A stretch of 64,000 bases of DNA from Deltaproteobacteria bacterium (GTDB taxonomy: Bacteria; Desulfobacterota; Syntrophia; Syntrophales; UBA2192). Within the stretch, counting starts at the first letter, position 1. Each line of letters opens with the position of its first letter. The position numbers and the translations under genes are program-made. This document shows, one piece after another, positions 42,878 through 51,788 of the stretch. The notes under the pieces are model-generated. The model did no database searches and had not been told where the DNA came from. It saw only the letters and a program-made list of their open reading frames with translations. The stretch covers positions 1 through 64,000 of the forward strand of contig JAAYEC010000035.1 in NCBI GenBank assembly GCA_012728915.1, given 5' to 3'.

Positions 42878-43547
42878 CCGGGTCATCAAGTCCAGGAACG
42901 TCAAGGTCGTGGACGGGCCCCGTACGGAGAAGCCCCGCTTCGTGCCGGCCGACTTCGGCTGCGAGAACCTCTCCCAGGGCCCGGCGCCCCGCCGCTCGCG
43001 GGTCGAGGAGATCCTCGTCGAGTCGGAAAAGAAGATCGAGGCCGCCGTGAAGCACGCCTACGAGAGGGGCCACGCCGAGGGGTTCCGCAAGGGCAGCGAG
43101 ACGCGGGAGAAGGAGCTGGCCGCAACGGCCGAGTCCCTGAAGAAACTGCTCCTCGAGGTGGAAAACATCCGCCGGAGCATCCTGGAGCGCGGAGAGGCAA
43201 AGGTGCTCAAGCTCGTCATCGCCGTGGCCCGGAAGGTCATCCGCCGCGAAGTGGCGATGGACCGCGACGTGATTCTCGGCGTCCTGCGGGAGGCCGTCAA
43301 GAACGTCCTGGACCGCGACCGCATCAAGGTGCGCCTCCACCCGGGGGACCATGAACGTCTGTCGAAGCTGACCCCGGGACTTATCGCGGGCTTCGAGGGG
43401 ATCCGCTCGATCACGCTGGAAGCGGACGAGGGGATCGGCGCCGGGGGCGCCGTGATCGAGACGGCCTTCGGCGAGATCGACGCGACCCTGGAGCAGCAGC
43501 TCGAGGAGATCCTCAAGGCGTTTCTGCAAAACGGGCTCAAGGCTTAA
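42864..43547 (+). CDS. fliH: Flagellar export ATPase regulator FliH
   Basis: A 227-residue protein: variable N-terminus, a Glu/Lys-rich coiled coil (KIEAAVKHAYERGHAEGFRKGSETREKELAATAESL) and a C-terminal FliH/HrpE domain (LKLVIAVARKVIRREVAMDRDVI, LHPGDHERL, IETAFGEIDATLEQQLEEI). It tethers and inhibits FliI and brings it to the export gate. It overlaps fliG by 14 bases. Its last codons and TAA are part of a heptamer element. Confidence 0.92.
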   Translation: MHSSNRVIKSRNVKVVDGPRTEKPRFVPADFGCENLSQGPAPRRSRVEEILVESEKKIEAAVKHAYERGHAEGFRKGSETREKELAATAESLKKLLLEVENIRRSILERGEAKVLKLVIAVARKVIRREVAMDRDVILGVLREAVKNVLDRDRIKVRLHPGDHERLSKLTPGLIAGFEGIRSITLEADEGIGAGGAVIETAFGEIDATLEQQLEEILKAFLQNGLKA

Positions 43548-43627
43548 GGCAAAGGGCATAAGGTCCCGTGGAAAATATTCTCTTTAGAACCTTAAGCCAT
43601 CAGCCCTAAGCCCTTAGCCATAGGCTT
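43532..43627 (+). repeat. Heptamer-phased intergenic element, fliH-fliI
   Basis: Left arm GGGCTCA, AGGCTTA, AGGCAAA, GGGCATA, AGG (43532-43563), covering the last fliH codons and stop. Right arm read on the + strand: CCTTAAG, CCATCAG, CCCTAAG, CCCTTAG, CCATAGG, C (43590-43625). It is followed by a T run that leads straight into the fliI ATG, with no ribosome site. Confidence 0.88.
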
Positions 43628-43631
43628 TTTT

Positions 43632-44948
43632 ATGACCCTGGATTTCAATCGTTACACCCGGATCCTCGACCAGATCAACCCGATCAAGGTCAACGGGACG
43701 GTGAGCGAGATCATCGGCCTGATGGTCGAGGGGCACGGGCCCGCGAGCTCCGTCGGCGAGATGTGCAACATCTTCGCCAACGGCGGGGCCTGCGAGACGC
43801 TCCGGGCCGAGGTGGTGGGGTTCCGGAAGGGAAAGGTCCTGCTGATGCCGCTCGATCACCTCCAGGGCGTCGGCCCGGGCTGCAAGATCGTCTCCCTCGG
43901 CCGCAAGGCGTCGATCGCCGTGGGGAAAAAACTCCTGGGCCGGATCATCGACGGGCTCGGAAACCCCATCGACGGCAAGGGGCCCGTGGAGCTCGAGGAC
44001 GACTACCCGCTGTACTCCGAGCCGATCAACCCCCTGGAGCGGGGCCGGATCGCGGAGCCCATGGATCTGGGCATCCGCGTCCTCAACGGCCTTCTGTCCT
44101 GCGGCAAGGGGCAGAAGATGGGCATCTTCTCCGGCTCCGGGGTGGGGAAGAGCATCCTCATGGGCATGATTGCCCGCTTCACGAAGGCCGACGTGAACGT
44201 CATCGGCCTGATCGGCGAGCGGGGGCGCGAGGTTCGGGAGTTCGTCGAGAAGAACCTGGGTCCCGAGGGGCTGAGGCGCTCCGTTGTCATCGTGGCCACC
44301 TCCGACCGCCACCCCCTGATCCGGATGCGTGCGGCCTACGTGGCCACCTCCGTGGCCGAGTATTTCCGGGACCAGGGCGCCGACGTGCTCCTCATGGTGG
44401 ACTCGCTCACCCGGTTCGCCATGGCCCAGCGCGAGGTGGGCCTCTCCGTCGGCGAGCCGCCGGCCACGAAGGGGTATACGCCGTCCGTTTTCAGCCTCCT
44501 GCCGAAGCTGCTGGAACGCACAGGGCCCGTCGAGGGCAGGGGGAGCATCACGGGTCTCTACACCGTTCTGGTCGAGGGCGACGACTTCAACGAGCCCGTG
44601 GCCGACGCGGCGCGCTCCATCCTGGACGGGCACATTGCCCTCTCCCGCGCGATCGCCGCGAAGAATCACTACCCGGCCGTCGACGTGCTCGAGAGTGTGA
44701 GCCGCGTCATGATCGACATCACGGACGGCGAACAGCGCAGGCGAGCCAACGATCTGCTGAACGTCATCGCCACGTACCGCAAGGCCGAGGATCTCATCAA
44801 CATCGGCGCCTACGTGGCGGGGAGCAGCCCCGAGATCGATTATGCCGTCAAGATGATCGACCGGGTCAATGCCTACCTCCGGCAGGACATGAACGAGAAG
44901 GTCAGCTTCGAGGAGAGCCGGCGGCAGCTTTTCGCTCTATTTGAGTGA
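43632..44948 (+). CDS. fliI: Flagellum-specific ATPase FliI
   Basis: A 438-residue rotary-type ATPase. P-loop GSGVGKS (in GIFSGSGVGKSILMG), the VIGLIGERGREVREF motif, Walker B VLLMVDSLTRFA, and SVFSLLPKLLERTG are complete. It powers unfolding and release of export substrates from chaperones at the export gate, under FliH control. Full-length. The stop is followed by an octamer element leading into fliJ. Confidence 0.97.
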   Translation: MTLDFNRYTRILDQINPIKVNGTVSEIIGLMVEGHGPASSVGEMCNIFANGGACETLRAEVVGFRKGKVLLMPLDHLQGVGPGCKIVSLGRKASIAVGKKLLGRIIDGLGNPIDGKGPVELEDDYPLYSEPINPLERGRIAEPMDLGIRVLNGLLSCGKGQKMGIFSGSGVGKSILMGMIARFTKADVNVIGLIGERGREVREFVEKNLGPEGLRRSVVIVATSDRHPLIRMRAAYVATSVAEYFRDQGADVLLMVDSLTRFAMAQREVGLSVGEPPATKGYTPSVFSLLPKLLERTGPVEGRGSITGLYTVLVEGDDFNEPVADAARSILDGHIALSRAIAAKNHYPAVDVLESVSRVMIDITDGEQRRRANDLLNVIATYRKAEDLINIGAYVAGSSPEIDYAVKMIDRVNAYLRQDMNEKVSFEESRRQLFALFE

Positions 44949-44995
44949 AACCCCGAAACGCTGCGCTCGAAGCGACATCGGCCGTGTATCGCAGT

Positions 44996-45066
44996 CGTGA
45001 AGTGAGGAAGAGCGGAAGAGCAGAAGAGCGGAATGGGAAAGAACCCGTTTCCGGCTTCTCTTCCCA
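44996..45066 (+). repeat. Octamer-phased intergenic element, fliI-fliJ
   Basis: Left arm CGTGAAG, TGAGGAAG, AGCGGAAG, AGCAGAAG, AGCGGAAT, GGG (44996-45036). A shorter C-rich arm CCGTTTCC, GGCTTCTC, TTCCC lies at 45048-45066. An ATG at 45033 lies inside the left arm. Confidence 0.78.
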
Positions 45067-45083
45067 GCGAGAGGGTGAAAGGC

Positions 45084-45548
45084 GTGTTCCGGTTCCGGTT
45101 CGAACAGGTGCTCAACGTGCGGAAGCTTGCGGAGGATCAGGCCCTGCAGGAGTTCTCCGAGCAGGTGCGGGGTCTCGAGCTCGAGAAGGAGCGGCTCCGG
45201 TCGATCCGCGGCGAGAAGGCGGCCGTGCTGGCCGAGCTGATGCGCCGCCAGGAAGGGACCCTCCAAGCCGGCGAGATCGGGCTCGCCTTCGGCTATATCC
45301 GGAGCCTGCGCGAGCGGGAGGTTGCCCAGGCGATCCTCGTCGCCGGCCGGCAGAAGGCCCTCGAGGCGAAACGGGAGGAACTCGCGGAGGCCGTGAAGCG
45401 GCGCAAGATCATGGAGATCCTCAAGCAGAAGAAATTCGACCAGTACTGGAAAGAGTGGAACCACAGGGAGTCTGTGGAGTTGAACGAGCAGGGAATCATC
45501 CGGTTTCTGAAGAGGTCCGGCGATGAAAAGGCTGATCATCATCTGTGA
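45084..45548 (+). CDS. fliJ: Flagellar export protein FliJ
   Basis: A coiled-coil protein of about 154 residues with the FliJ pattern FRFRFEQVLNVRKLAEDQALQEF at the start and heptad-rich charged helices throughout, ending NEQGIIRFLKRSGDEK. FliJ fits in the centre of the FliI hexamer and links it to FlhA. I prefer the GTG at 45084, where the domain begins and GAGAGGG lies upstream. A longer frame from ATG 45033 would take its first residues from the repeat element. It overlaps the next gene by 26 bases. Confidence 0.88.
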   Translation: MFRFRFEQVLNVRKLAEDQALQEFSEQVRGLELEKERLRSIRGEKAAVLAELMRRQEGTLQAGEIGLAFGYIRSLREREVAQAILVAGRQKALEAKREELAEAVKRRKIMEILKQKKFDQYWKEWNHRESVELNEQGIIRFLKRSGDEKADHHL

Positions 45549-46128
45549 AATTCTGGTCGTGGCGCTGGTCGTCATCAAGCTGTCGGCGGCAGGCGGCGCG
45601 CTGCGGGACATGCTGCCCCGCGCCTCCTCGGTCCTAGAACTCGATCACGCGATGGCCAACGTTGCGCAGAAGGCCCCGGAGAACGCCCCTGCCAAAGACC
45701 CCGCCGAAGACAGCCTGGCCCGGGAACGGAAGCTCGCCGCGTCGCTTGCGGAGCGGGAAAGGCAGCTCGACGGCCGTGAAGGCGCGATCCGGGAGGAGGA
45801 GAAAAAGCTGCAGGCCCTGAAAGGGGAGATCATCGCCAAGATCGATGCCCTCAAGGGGCTCGAGGAGCGGCTCTCGAGCATGCTCGACACCGTAAAGGCA
45901 GCCGAGGACAAGAGGCTCCGGGACCTGGCCGGTGTGTTCGAGGCGACGCCGCCCGCACAGGCGGGCCCCATGCTCGAAAAGATGGACAGGAAGCTCGCCG
46001 CCGGGATCCTCATGAACATGAAGAGCAAAAAGGCGGGGGCGATCTGGGGCCACATCGGCGCCCAGCGGGCCGCCGAGATCGCCAGGGAGATCACCGGCGC
46101 CCCGAACAGGCCGGAACCGGCCCAGTAA
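45523..46128 (+). CDS. motE: MotE-family protein (MgtE-N-like, motor chaperone)
   Basis: A 201-residue protein: N-terminal membrane helix (IIICEILVVALVVIKLSA), a long coiled coil (about 60-130; ERKLAASLAERERQLDGREG...) and a C-terminal MgtE-N-like helical domain (LAGVFEATPPAQAGPMLEKMDRKLAAGILMNMKSKKAGAIWGHI). This is the layout of MotE, a periplasmic partner of stator/motor proteins, and it lies at the usual place after fliJ. MotE is named from the Rhizobium protein; here the exact role is inferred. It is the last gene before a bidirectional terminator. Confidence 0.8.
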   Translation: MKRLIIICEILVVALVVIKLSAAGGALRDMLPRASSVLELDHAMANVAQKAPENAPAKDPAEDSLARERKLAASLAERERQLDGREGAIREEEKKLQALKGEIIAKIDALKGLEERLSSMLDTVKAAEDKRLRDLAGVFEATPPAQAGPMLEKMDRKLAAGILMNMKSKKAGAIWGHIGAQRAAEIAREITGAPNRPEPAQ

Positions 46129-46157
46129 AAACAGCTCTATTGTCTATCCCGTCCATG

Positions 46158-46198
46158 AAAACGGGGATCGGTGAACTTCACCGGTCCCCGTTTCTTTT
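46158..46198. terminator. Bidirectional terminator between motE and the TPR gene
   Basis: A 17-bp inverted repeat AAACGGGGATCGGTGAA / TTCACCGGTCCCCGTTT with one mismatch. It is followed by TTTCTTTT on the + strand, and TTTTCAT follows it on the minus strand. It ends both the flgB-motE operon and the convergent TPR gene. Confidence 0.93.
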
Positions 46199-46224
46199 CC
46201 CGATCCCCGAAGGGCGCCTTGCGC

Positions 46225-47412
46225 CTAGAAGACCCCGGAGAATCCCGTGTACTGGTCCTTCGCGGGGTCCATCCTCTGGCCGAAGCGGTCGGTTCCCCGG
46301 AAGGTGAACTGGACGTGGCCGGGGTCGATGGTGCCGTCGGCCGTGCCGTTCTGCGTGATGGTGAAAAAAACGGTCGCCGTGAAGTTGACGGGGTCGTAGC
46401 TGACGTAATCCGGCAGCCCCGGGAGCTGGACCTCCGTCGACGGGATCGCCAGGCCGTAGTTGTACCGTGCCGGGCCGGTCCCCGAGGCCCTGCCGATCTG
46501 CCAGTTGGTGACGGTTTCCACCGAGGTCCGGTCCATTTCCTTGTCGAACTGCAGCCGTACGGTGAATATCCTGGAGGCCCCTGCGCCGGCGAGCGACGGG
46601 TCGAGGCTCGACACGGCCGTTCCCCTGGGGAGGCTGCCCGGGAAGGTTCCGTCGGCATGGGCGAACATGATCTTCGGAGGGTCGACCTTGTAGATGTAGC
46701 GGTTGAGAAGGTCGGAGAGCTGCGGCGACTTGCCCTTCAGGTACTCACAGATCTCCAATGCCCTGTCGATGTCCCCCATGTCCGCACAGGTGTACCCCAT
46801 CTCGGCCCAGGCATCGTGGAAATCGTTCTTCTTCCTGATGGCCGCCTCGAACTGCTCGATCGCAAGCTCGTACTGTCCGGATTTGCTGTAGGCCTGGCCG
46901 AGACCCAGATTGCCCGCGGGGTCGTCGGGGGCCATCAGGAGGACCTTCATGAACTGCCCTTCGGCCCTGCTGAAATCGCCCGCCTGGAGGTAGACCTGGC
47001 CTAGTGCATAGCGGTTGCCCGCATCGGGATTCAGCTCGACGGCCTTCTCGTATTGGGCCAGGGCCTCGTCGTACCGGCCTTCGGAGTAGTACAATTCGCC
47101 CAGCCTGACACGTGCCGCGTCCGACGAGGGGCGCAGCTCGACGAAGGACCGGAGGGACTCGATGGCCCGTTCCGTCTCGCCCATCGTCACGTAGATGCCC
47201 GCCAGCATTTTGGCCGCCTCGGCGGCATAGGACGCGGCCGGCGCCAGCGCGATGGACGATTTGAAGGCCTGGGCGGCGGCGCCGTAGTCCTTTTTCCTGT
47301 AGAGCTCGATGCCCCGGTTCAGGGTGTTGCCCGCGTAGTACTCGAGTTGCCGGTAGTTGACCTGCGCTGCGGAGAAGAGCCGGTCGGCTCCGGTCCCGTC
47401 GATGGCCGTCAT
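46225..47412 (-). CDS. TPR-repeat protein with C-terminal Ig-like domain
   Basis: A 395-residue protein with no signal peptide. TPR units run from about 35 to 240 (LNRGIELYRKKDYGAAAQAFKSS, VRLGELYYSEGRYDEALAQYEKAVELNP, ALGQVYLQAGDFSRAEGQF). A beta-rich domain resembling SbsA/Big_5-type Ig folds follows (about 255-390; FTVRLQFDKEMDRTSVETVTNWQI, DPGHVQFTFRGTDRFGQRMDP). Proteins of this shape occur in flagellar clusters of Desulfobacterota and may be exported with late flagellar parts; function unproven. A sigma-28-like promoter lies upstream. Confidence 0.82.
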   Translation of the reverse strand: MTAIDGTGADRLFSAAQVNYRQLEYYAGNTLNRGIELYRKKDYGAAAQAFKSSIALAPAASYAAEAAKMLAGIYVTMGETERAIESLRSFVELRPSSDAARVRLGELYYSEGRYDEALAQYEKAVELNPDAGNRYALGQVYLQAGDFSRAEGQFMKVLLMAPDDPAGNLGLGQAYSKSGQYELAIEQFEAAIRKKNDFHDAWAEMGYTCADMGDIDRALEICEYLKGKSPQLSDLLNRYIYKVDPPKIMFAHADGTFPGSLPRGTAVSSLDPSLAGAGASRIFTVRLQFDKEMDRTSVETVTNWQIGRASGTGPARYNYGLAIPSTEVQLPGLPDYVSYDPVNFTATVFFTITQNGTADGTIDPGHVQFTFRGTDRFGQRMDPAKDQYTGFSGVF

Positions 47413-47449
47413 GGATTCCGTTCCCCTGTGCCTTTCTTCCTCGAAGGAA

Positions 47450-47477
47450 TCATCGGCAGAAGAGCGGCTCCCCTTTA
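47450..47477 (-). promoter_or_regulatory. Sigma-28-like promoter of the TPR gene
   Basis: On the minus strand TAAA (47474-47477), then 16 bp, then GCCGATGA (47450-47457). The -10 box is 7 of 8 to the FliA consensus; spacing is one base longer than ideal. It is 38 bp upstream of the TPR gene start. The 330-bp gap to fliK otherwise holds only the sigma-54 promoter at 47694. Confidence 0.6.
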
Positions 47478-47693
47478 GGCCCGCTCACTCGTAAAATTTG
47501 CCCCCCGCCCTGAAAACAAGCGGGCAATATTTGCCCAAAAAGCATGGAGCGGCTCACTGGATTTATGGGTCCCGGCACGGCGAGGTGCCCGCGATGCGGA
47601 CACGGGGATGCCCGGATTCCGCAATGATATCAGCGCATCAACGTTCCATCCCTTCTCCGGATCCCGGGCCTCGGGCCCTGGACCCTTCTTCCA

Positions 47694-47709
47694 TGGCATG
47701 CGCGTTGCT
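47694..47709 (+). promoter_or_regulatory. Sigma-54 promoter of fliK-flgD-flgE
   Basis: TGGCATGCGCGTTGCT has GG and GC at the correct spacing and lies 35 bp upstream of the fliK ATG. Confidence 0.88.
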
Positions 47710-47743
47710 CCCATGCCAAGCCAAAACCACCCGAGGAACAAGC

Positions 47744-49129
47744 ATGGATCCTTCCGTTGTGCAGTTACCGCCCGACCCGATCGCCTCGGCCGACGCCCCT
47801 CGAAGCGGGGAGCTGACGCCAGGCAGGAAACGCAACGAACAGGGGGAGCCCAAGGATGCCGCCGCGGCTGCAGCCCTGACTGTGCCATTTGCCGACATCC
47901 TCCGGTCCAAGAGGCTCGACCTCGAGACCGGCACGGAGGAGAAGAACCGCAAGGAGCATTTCCTGAAGACCGGACAGGCCGCCCGGAAAGAGGGCGAGGA
48001 GACACACGGAAAACTCAGCGCCGGACGGGTGGATACCGGAGCGCAACTCAGGCGGCCCGCCGTCGAAGTGCAGGCGAAAGAGACCCTGGAATACCTCAAG
48101 GAGCGGGCCGGGCAGGCCATGCAGGCGGCACAGTCGAAAGTGCAGAACCGGGAAGGCGCGGATGTCCTGCCGGGCGCAAGGCCGTCGGACAAAGGCGCCC
48201 TCTCGCCGTCCGAGGAGGCCCTCCTGAAGGAGATGGTGCAGAAAAACGGCAGCATGGCGGCGCAGAAGAAGGCCGCCCGGATGACGGGATACGTCAACGG
48301 AGAGCCGCTGAACCGGCGCGAGGGGATCCATGCCGTCAAGTCGATGACGGCAAAGGAGGGGGAGGTGCTCAAGATCCTGTCGGGCGAAGAGGGAGCCCCG
48401 GCGCCGTCGAAGGCAAAGGCCGCCAGGCAGGCAAGGCTCCAGCCGGGGCCCGCCGTCCGCGACGACGCGGCTGAAGGATCCGGCAGGGCCTTCCGGGGCT
48501 CTCTCACGCCGGACAAAGCGATGCAGGAACCGGCCGGCCCGCCCGACCTTTCGCAGGACAGACCGGTCCAGGCAGGCCAGGGAAAGAGGCAGGCGGGGAC
48601 GGGCTGGACGAACCCCGAATTTCGCGACGCACCCGCGGGCCCTTCCCCGACGGCTGCGCTCCAGGCCAAGGGAATCGACGGGGCGGCGCCCGCAAGGCCG
48701 CAGGCCGTGATCAGTCAGGTGCTGGACGGGGCGGCGCAGATTCTACGCGACGGTTCCGGCCGCATGGTCCTGACGCTTCAGCCGCCCCGGCTCGGCACCC
48801 TCGATCTCGACGTGGTCGTCCAGGACAACCGCGTGAAGATGGTGATGCTGGCCGACAACCAGGAGGTCAAGCAGATGCTCCAGGCCGGCCTGGACGATCT
48901 GCGAAACGCGCTGAGGGACAGGGGATTCGAGATCGACCGCCTCGAAATTCTCGTTCAGAACCGGCCCGACGATTCCGGCTCGGACTTCTGGCGGGAGGCG
49001 GGGTTCGCCCGCGGGGATTCCCCGAAGGGAGAGGAACGCAGACCCGGGCGGGACACGGATCCGGAACCCCGGGAGACGCCGGCGAGGCCGGTCCGGACCG
49101 GGAACGGCGGGCTCAGCGTTTTTGCCTGA
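47744..49129 (+). CDS. fliK: Flagellar hook-length control protein FliK
   Basis: A 461-residue protein. The long N-terminal part (1-320) is charged, Ala/Pro-rich and probably unfolded, as expected for the molecular ruler. The C-terminal Flg_hook domain (about 330-420) has RMVLTLQPPRLGTLDLDVVVQDNRVKMVMLADNQEVKQML and GFEIDRLEILVQ. FliK measures hook length and switches export specificity through FlhB. The start is chosen at ATG 47744, after CGAGGAAC and the sigma-54 promoter. Confidence 0.9.
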   Translation: MDPSVVQLPPDPIASADAPRSGELTPGRKRNEQGEPKDAAAAAALTVPFADILRSKRLDLETGTEEKNRKEHFLKTGQAARKEGEETHGKLSAGRVDTGAQLRRPAVEVQAKETLEYLKERAGQAMQAAQSKVQNREGADVLPGARPSDKGALSPSEEALLKEMVQKNGSMAAQKKAARMTGYVNGEPLNRREGIHAVKSMTAKEGEVLKILSGEEGAPAPSKAKAARQARLQPGPAVRDDAAEGSGRAFRGSLTPDKAMQEPAGPPDLSQDRPVQAGQGKRQAGTGWTNPEFRDAPAGPSPTAALQAKGIDGAAPARPQAVISQVLDGAAQILRDGSGRMVLTLQPPRLGTLDLDVVVQDNRVKMVMLADNQEVKQMLQAGLDDLRNALRDRGFEIDRLEILVQNRPDDSGSDFWREAGFARGDSPKGEERRPGRDTDPEPRETPARPVRTGNGGLSVFA

Positions 49130-49158
49130 CAGGACATGAAACCGGAAGGAGTTGAATC

Positions 49159-49818
49159 ATGAGCGTGACGAACACCGTGCAGTCGGCGGCAGGCGCCGCG
49201 AGTGCGACCCCGACAACGAGCGGCAGGAACGTCATCGGAAAGGACGAATTCCTAAAGATGCTCATTGCCCAGCTCAAGAACCAGGATCCGCTCAACCCGC
49301 TGGACGGCACGGCCTTCACCGCTCAGCTAGCCCAGTTCTCGAGTCTCGAGCAGCTCCAGAACATCAACACCCAGCTCGGCTCGTTCACCAGGCAGCAGCA
49401 GTCGCTGAGCGGTTCGCAGGCGGTGAGCCTGATCGGCAAGGAGGTCCTGGCCAGGGGCAATACGGTCCAGGCCGCCGGCAGCCCCGTCGCGCTGAGCTAC
49501 CAGCTTGCGGGCGATGCCGCGGAAGGGATGGTCCGCATCTACAACGCCGCCGGCGAGTTCGTCGACGCCCTGTCCTTCCGGAACCAGAAGCAGGGCCTGA
49601 ACACCCTGACGTGGAGCCCGCCGAGCTCGCTTTCCGGCGTCTGCACCTACGAGGTGATCGCCACCGATCGGGCCGGCAGGGCCGTCGGCGCCGACACCCT
49701 GGTCCAGGGCGAGGTGACGGGGGTGAACTACCGCGACGGCGCGGTCACCCTCAGCGTGGGGGGCCGCGAGATCGCCTACGGCGACGTCGTCTCCGTGAAG
49801 AAGATCAACACGAATTGA
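49159..49818 (+). CDS. flgD: Flagellar hook assembly protein FlgD
   Basis: A 219-residue hook cap. The N-terminal export/cap motif GKDEFLKMLIAQLKNQDPLNPLDGTAFTAQLAQFSSLEQL is followed by the FlgD Tudor/Ig-like domains (LARGNTVQAAGSPVALSYQL, VRIYNAAGEFV, YEVIATDRAGRAV). It caps the growing hook. It follows fliK by 29 bp with GGAAGGAG upstream, and precedes flgE. Confidence 0.95.
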   Translation: MSVTNTVQSAAGAASATPTTSGRNVIGKDEFLKMLIAQLKNQDPLNPLDGTAFTAQLAQFSSLEQLQNINTQLGSFTRQQQSLSGSQAVSLIGKEVLARGNTVQAAGSPVALSYQLAGDAAEGMVRIYNAAGEFVDALSFRNQKQGLNTLTWSPPSSLSGVCTYEVIATDRAGRAVGADTLVQGEVTGVNYRDGAVTLSVGGREIAYGDVVSVKKINTN

Positions 49819-49857
49819 CACCGGGCGTCTGACCGGGGAAACCAGGAGGACATTGAG

Positions 49858-51381
49858 ATGGGAAGCGCACTTTGGATCGCCATTTCGGGGCTCAACGCCA
49901 GCTCCAAGCAGATGGACGTCATCGGCAACAACATCGCCAACGCGAACACGATGGGCTTCAAGGCCGGCAAGGCTTACTTCGCCAACGTGCTGAGCCAGAG
50001 CCTTTCCGGCGGCGCCTCGGGCGTCATGCAGATCGGGCAGGGCGTCACGGTGGCCGACGTGGCCACCCAGTTCAGCCAGGGCTCCCTCGAGTCCACGACG
50101 AGCGCGCTGGACCTGGCCATCGACGGCGGGGGGTTCTTCATCGTCCGGGACGACGAGGGGTCCCAGTACTACACGCGGGCCGGCGCGTTCCACATCGACG
50201 GCGACGGCTTCCTCGTCGACGTCAACGACTACCGCGTGCAGGGATACCCTCCCGCCGCCGCCACGCTCGGCGACATCAACACGCGCAACGCCCAGTCGGC
50301 GCCGGTGGCCTCCACGTCCTTCTCCGTGGGGCTCAACCTCGACGCGCGGACCGCCGCGGGCGGCACCTTCTACTCCTCCCAGACCGTCTTCGACACCCTC
50401 GGGGCCGCCCACACGCTCGCCGTGACCTACACGAAGACGGGGGGCGACGGCCGCTGGGGCATGGACGTCACCCTGGACGGCCGCGCAGCCGATTCCCAGA
50501 ACTTCACGGGGCTGGCCTTCGACGGTCTGGGCAACCTCGACAAGGTATACAGCTCGACGATGGGCGCCCCCGCGGCCTCGGGTGCCGGGACGGCCACGGC
50601 TGACCTGGTCGCTGGCCGCGACGGGCAGATCTACCGGGGGGGAAACCTCGTCCTGCAGCGCGACAGCGTCAACTCCTGGTCCGTCCATTCCTCCTCGGAC
50701 TATGCCCGTGCCATCGTCACGGGCTACGGCATCAACAACGTGGATGACACGCTGCTCATCGATCTCGACGGCGCCGGCGGCGCGGACATCACCGTGACCC
50801 TCCAGCACGCCTGGGCCGACGGTGACCGGCTGACCATCCCCTTCACCTACACCGAGGCCGACCCCGCCGACATCAACGTCGCCTTCAGCGGCCTGGCCAA
50901 CGGCGCCGCGATCGGCAACGGCGGGACCCTGCTGTGGGACCTCACGTCGGCGAACGCGGAGACGATCACGGGCTACGCGTCGAGCTCGACGGTGAAGGCC
51001 CTGACCAACGACGGCTATCCCTCCGGCGTGCTGCGGAGCCTCGCGGTCGAGAAGGACGGCACGATCACCGGCTTCTTCACCAACGGCCAGACGGCCTCGC
51101 TGGGGCAGATCGCCCTGGGCGACTTCCCGAACCCTTGGGGCCTCAAGAAGATGGGCTCGAACCTCTTCAGCTCCACCCTCACCTCGGGCCAGGCGATTAT
51201 CAACACGCCGGGCGCGGGAGGGCTGGGCGAGGTCACCTCCAACGCCCTGGAGATGGCCAACACGGACCTCGGCACGGAGTTCATCACCATGATCACCGCC
51301 CAGAGGGCCTACCAGGCCAACGCGAAGGTCATCACGACGACGGACGCCATGATGGCGGAACTCATGAACATCAAGCGGTAA
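49858..51381 (+). CDS. flgE: Flagellar hook protein FlgE
   Basis: A 507-residue hook protein. N-terminal rod/hook motif (SALWIAISGLNASSKQMDVIGNNIANANTMGFK), FlgE core (LDLAIDGGGFFIVRDDEGSQYYTRAGAF), variable middle, and the C-terminal FlgE motif (NALEMANTDLGTEFITMITAQRAYQANAKVITTTDAMMAEL). It forms the curved universal joint between rod and filament. ATG follows GAGGACATTGAG-type sequence (CCAGGAGG). Confidence 0.96.
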   Translation: MGSALWIAISGLNASSKQMDVIGNNIANANTMGFKAGKAYFANVLSQSLSGGASGVMQIGQGVTVADVATQFSQGSLESTTSALDLAIDGGGFFIVRDDEGSQYYTRAGAFHIDGDGFLVDVNDYRVQGYPPAAATLGDINTRNAQSAPVASTSFSVGLNLDARTAAGGTFYSSQTVFDTLGAAHTLAVTYTKTGGDGRWGMDVTLDGRAADSQNFTGLAFDGLGNLDKVYSSTMGAPAASGAGTATADLVAGRDGQIYRGGNLVLQRDSVNSWSVHSSSDYARAIVTGYGINNVDDTLLIDLDGAGGADITVTLQHAWADGDRLTIPFTYTEADPADINVAFSGLANGAAIGNGGTLLWDLTSANAETITGYASSSTVKALTNDGYPSGVLRSLAVEKDGTITGFFTNGQTASLGQIALGDFPNPWGLKKMGSNLFSSTLTSGQAIINTPGAGGLGEVTSNALEMANTDLGTEFITMITAQRAYQANAKVITTTDAMMAELMNIKR

Positions 51382-51391
51382 CCCCATGGGT

Positions 51392-51436
51392 CGGGTTGCC
51401 CCGGCTTGCGGCACGCCGCAGGGCAGGGGCAACCCG
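51392..51436 (+). terminator. Strong hairpin after flgE
   Basis: A perfect 11-bp stem CGGGTTGCCCC / GGGGCAACCCG enclosing a second stem TGCGGC / GCCGCA. No U run follows, so it may be a pause or stability hairpin rather than a textbook terminator. The remainder of the 407-bp gap to fliL has no gene, only the sigma-54 promoter at 51601. Confidence 0.65.
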
Positions 51437-51600
51437 GCTCCCTGCCGGCACCGTCAAATTGTTGACCTGCCCGGGGCGCCTCCCGTTTTCCGGACGGCGC
51501 CGTTTCCGCCGCGATCACGGCCCCTTGCGGGCTGCCCTGTTTACGCCCTCTCGCGGCGGCCCCTGCCGTCGAAATCTCTTGAAAATCCGTCGATTTCGGT

Positions 51601-51616
51601 TGGTATGAAATTTGCT
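51601..51616 (+). promoter_or_regulatory. Sigma-54 promoter of the fliL operon
   Basis: TGGTATGAAATTTGCT: GG and GC with correct spacing and the AATTTGC style seen in strong -12 elements. It is 173 bp upstream of fliL and should drive fliLMNOPQR. Confidence 0.82.
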
Positions 51617-51788
51617 CATATCCTCTGTGCGCCCGCAGGACCGCCGCCGCCACGCCGGGGTTCTGCCCGACCGGGCCCGGCCCGGGGCAGGCGCGAGAGG
51701 CCCGGGAGATCCGGGAGGAGGCCCGTCCGGCGGCGCCGTTTCGCGGTGAAAAACCGAACGCAAAGAAGAAGGAGAGAACCGGGAACCC

